Assembly: GCA_012961755.1 (NCBI GenBank)
Contig: DTYS01000246.1
Span: 1 to 9,352 of the forward strand
From: Candidatus Latescibacterota bacterium
Lineage (GTDB): Bacteria > Latescibacterota > 4484-107 > B68-G9
Reading direction: 5' to 3'
DNA: 9,352 bases
This document shows, in pieces, positions 7,501 to 9,352 of this stretch; within the stretch, counting starts at the first letter, position 1, and every line of letters begins with the position of its first letter. The position numbers were made by a program, and so were the translations under genes. The notes under the pieces are model-generated. The model made no database searches. It was not told the origin of the DNA and saw nothing but the letters and a program-made list of their open reading frames with translations.

Positions 7501-8508
7501 TCACGGATGGACGACCTTACGTTCCCTGGCGGCCCGATAGAAGGCCAGACATGCCTCCAGGTTCTTGTAAGAGTCGTAGAACCCTGCCACGGGCTCAGCC
7601 CTGCCCTTTATGCAGTCTAACATATGGTCTATGAGGGACCTTCCACGCTGCGGCGCCTGTTCCTCCTGCCAACCCCCTCCGCCTGAGAGGAAGACCTTCC
7701 CGGGGACGACCGTGGGCTCGCTCACTATCTGCCCTTCGGTGCCTACTATGTGGAAGGCCGAGATCCCCTCCCCGGGCCCGGCTGTCCACGTGACCTCCAA
7801 GGTCGCCACACAACCGTTCCCGAAGACCATGGTAGCCACACCGAAGTCCTCCAATGGCTCGTCCCTGTGCTTGAGGTTGCCCACCTCCCCGCTTATCCTT
7901 ATAACCTCGGAACCGAATATGAAGCGCAGCGCATCTACCTGGTATATGGCGTGGTCTACCCAACCTCCCCCGAACACCTTGCCGGGGTCCAGCCACCACG
8001 TCCTGCCGTGGACCCCGGGCCAGACCTGGGTCGGAAGCGTGCTCCTTATTAGGACGAGGGCCGATATAGGCTCGCCTATCCTTCCCTCCCTCACCCACCT
8101 CCTATAGACCCCGGCCTCTCCCGCCCTAGCCATGCACTCGAAGCCCATAAATAGTGCTCCCCCTTCCTTCACGGCGACGGCCAACTCCTTCGCCTCTTCC
8201 ATGTTCATGGCAAAGGGCTTGACACTTATTATGTGTTTGCCGGACCTGGCGGCCTTACAACAGAGCCGGGTGTTCTCGGCCGTGGTGCAGGCTGTTATCA
8301 CGAGGTCCAGATCGTCCCTTTCTACCACCTCATCGTAGTCCGATGTGGCCGCGGCCCCCGCCTCCTCTATAGCCGGGCGGGCACGTTCGAGGTCCCTGTG
8401 CGAGACCAGGACGAGCTCGGCATCGGGGTGGTCCTTAAGCTGCCTTATCGCCCCGAGACCCGCGTACCAGTGGTCCAACCCCGCTATCCCTACCCGTACC
8501 TTTCCCAT
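7501..8508 (-). CDS. Gfo/Idh/MocA family NAD(P)-dependent oxidoreductase
   Basis: A 335-residue cytoplasmic dehydrogenase of normal length for the family, which oxidises or reduces sugars, inositols and related polyols. The N-terminal Rossmann fold begins at residue 4 with VRVGIAGLDHW; the SVKP (96-99) motif corresponds to the usual EKP and keeps the Lys-Pro pair (K97, P98). The C-terminal alpha/beta domain includes GRIGEP (142-147), GGGWVDHAIYQVDALRFIFG (180-199), GTEGQI (256-261) and a closing helix (YDSYKNLEACLAFYRAA). In the catalytic motif the usual D-x3-H reads D185-H186-A-I-Y189, so Tyr stands where His is expected and a His sits next to the Asp; the substrate may be unusual. The ATG at 8508 has AGGAGG (8513-8518) four bases upstream. 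The gene follows the ABC exporter by 16 nt and ends at the start of the DUF1854 gene, so all three are probably co-transcribed. The substrate cannot be told from sequence. Confidence 0.95.
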   Translation of the reverse strand: MGKVRVGIAGLDHWYAGLGAIRQLKDHPDAELVLVSHRDLERARPAIEEAGAAATSDYDEVVERDDLDLVITACTTAENTRLCCKAARSGKHIISVKPFAMNMEEAKELAVAVKEGGALFMGFECMARAGEAGVYRRWVREGRIGEPISALVLIRSTLPTQVWPGVHGRTWWLDPGKVFGGGWVDHAIYQVDALRFIFGSEVIRISGEVGNLKHRDEPLEDFGVATMVFGNGCVATLEVTWTAGPGEGISAFHIVGTEGQIVSEPTVVPGKVFLSGGGGWQEEQAPQRGRSLIDHMLDCIKGRAEPVAGFYDSYKNLEACLAFYRAARERKVVHP

Positions 8509-8524
8509 CCTTCCTCCTGAGGTT

Positions 8525-9352
8525 TCAGCGCTCCACAGCCCTGACCTTGGATACCTCCCTGTACATCTGCACGAGCCTGTAAAACTCCCCCTTCTTCTCC
8601 ATAAGCTCGTCGTGAGTGCCCACCTCGACTATCCTCCCTCCCTTAAGGACCACGAGCCTGTCAGCGTTCTTGAGGGTCGAAAGTCTATGTGCTATGGCTA
8701 TGGTGGTCCTTCCCTTCACGAGCCTCTCTATCGCCTCCTGTATCTGCCTCTCGGTCTCCACATCCACCTGGGATGTGGCCTCGTCGAGTATGAGTATCCT
8801 GGGGTTATGGAGCACGGCTCTGGCTATAGCTATCCTCTGCTTCTCTCCGGAGGAGAGGCCCTGGCCCCCCTCGCCTATTACGGTGTCGTAACCGTCCGGC
8901 TTCCTAAGTATGAAGTCGTGCGCGTTGGCTATCTTGGCCGCCCTTATTATCTCCTCCCTTGTGGCATCTGGCTTAGCGTAGGATATGTTCTCCGCTATCG
9001 TCCCGCTGAACAGGAAGGTGTCCTGCGGGACTACACCTATCTGCCTCCTGAGGTCCTGCAGCCTTATCTTCCTCAGGGAGACCCCGTCCACGAGTATCTC
9101 CCCTGAGTCCACATCGTAGAACCTGCATATAAGATTTATCGTCGTAGTCTTGCCGGCCCCACTGTGGCCCACAAGCCCTATCATCTCCCCGGGCTTTATG
9201 TCCAAGTTTACGTCCCTTAGCACGGGCTTATTTTTTTCGTACCCGAAGCTTACATCCACGAACTCTATGTGTCCCTCTATCCTCGGCATGGGGACCGCGT
9301 CCTCGGCGTCCTCTACCTCAGGCCTCGCGTCCAAGATCTCGAAGACCCTCTC
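8525..9352 (-). CDS. ABC exporter, C-terminal ATP-binding domain (5' partial)
   Basis: The frame is open to the window edge, so 275 residues of the C-terminus are seen. They begin with ERVFEILDARPEV, the linker that follows the six-helix transmembrane domain in half-size exporters of the MdlB/MsbA type. The TTG at 9334 is internal, not a start. The nucleotide-binding domain is complete: Walker A GHSGAGKT (62-69), Q-loop VPQD (Q110), signature LSSGE (166-170), Walker B ILILDE (186-191), D-loop and H-loop AIAHRLST (H222). The signature has Ser in place of the second-position Gly of LSGGQ, and Glu for Gln, both tolerated variants. C-terminal text such as LKNADRLVVLKGGRIVEVGTH is typical of exporters. 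The DUF1854 gene downstream suggests that this is the exporter known to accompany that family. The transported substrate is unknown. Its stop is 16 nt before the oxidoreductase ATG. Confidence 0.95.
   Translation of the reverse strand, partial: ERVFEILDARPEVEDAEDAVPMPRIEGHIEFVDVSFGYEKNKPVLRDVNLDIKPGEMIGLVGHSGAGKTTTINLICRFYDVDSGEILVDGVSLRKIRLQDLRRQIGVVPQDTFLFSGTIAENISYAKPDATREEIIRAAKIANAHDFILRKPDGYDTVIGEGGQGLSSGEKQRIAIARAVLHNPRILILDEATSQVDVETERQIQEAIERLVKGRTTIAIAHRLSTLKNADRLVVLKGGRIVEVGTHDELMEKKGEFYRLVQMYREVSKVRAVER

Noticed and set aside
8345..9106. A 253-residue open frame on the plus strand opposite the ABC and oxidoreductase genes
   Set aside because: It is the antisense shadow of two clearly recognised genes, crosses their boundary, and its Pro/Leu/Tyr-rich text has no domain.
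1..9352. Archaeal origin, suggested by AGG/ATA codons and IorAB
   Set aside because: The lipoprotein signal, sigma70-type promoter, DUF1854/exporter pair and VCBS-TPR-DUF6785 genes all point to bacteria; IorAB occurs in both domains.

Overview
The window is bacterial. It is GC-rich, and its Arg codons are mostly AGG and its Ile codons mostly ATA, a bias common in thermophiles. Archaeal origin is unlikely: there is a sigma70-type promoter, a lipoprotein signal, and a CRTAC1/TPR/DUF6785 gene set of the kind found in planctomycete-like, poribacterial, armatimonad-like and other uncultured bacterial lineages. Most genes have GGAGG-type ribosome binding sites 4-5 nt before the start. I cannot name a phylum from the sequence alone.

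Layout. Bases 1-4560 hold a plus-strand run of three genes: the 3' part of a secreted FG-GAP/VCBS protein with a C-terminal ASPIC/UnbV domain; a TPR lipoprotein with ten repeats; and a large polytopic membrane protein of the DUF6785/DUF6784 type. The spacings are 29 nt and 1 nt, so this looks like one transcription unit. Bases 4536-9352 hold a minus-strand run of five genes. In transcription order these are the C-terminal half of an ABC exporter (cut by the window edge), a Gfo/Idh/MocA oxidoreductase, a DUF1854 protein, and iorA and iorB, the two subunits of indolepyruvate:ferredoxin oxidoreductase. The two runs converge and their last genes overlap by 25 bp with no room for a terminator.

How the genes may work together. 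IorAB oxidises aryl-pyruvates made by transamination of aromatic amino acids, reduces ferredoxin and yields aryl-acyl-CoA, so it points to anaerobic amino-acid or peptide metabolism. DUF1854 proteins are known companions of an ABC exporter, a pair often annotated as cyanophycin-metabolism-associated. Here the pair is present but split by a dehydrogenase, and no cyanophycin gene is visible. A near-consensus promoter just upstream of iorA shows that iorAB can be transcribed apart from the upstream genes. The plus-strand trio looks like an envelope system (secreted beta-propeller, outer TPR scaffold, transporter-like membrane protein) of unknown function, and is the best candidate here for something undescribed. 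There is no gene-free stretch longer than 66 nt and no tRNA, rRNA, CRISPR array or insertion sequence.
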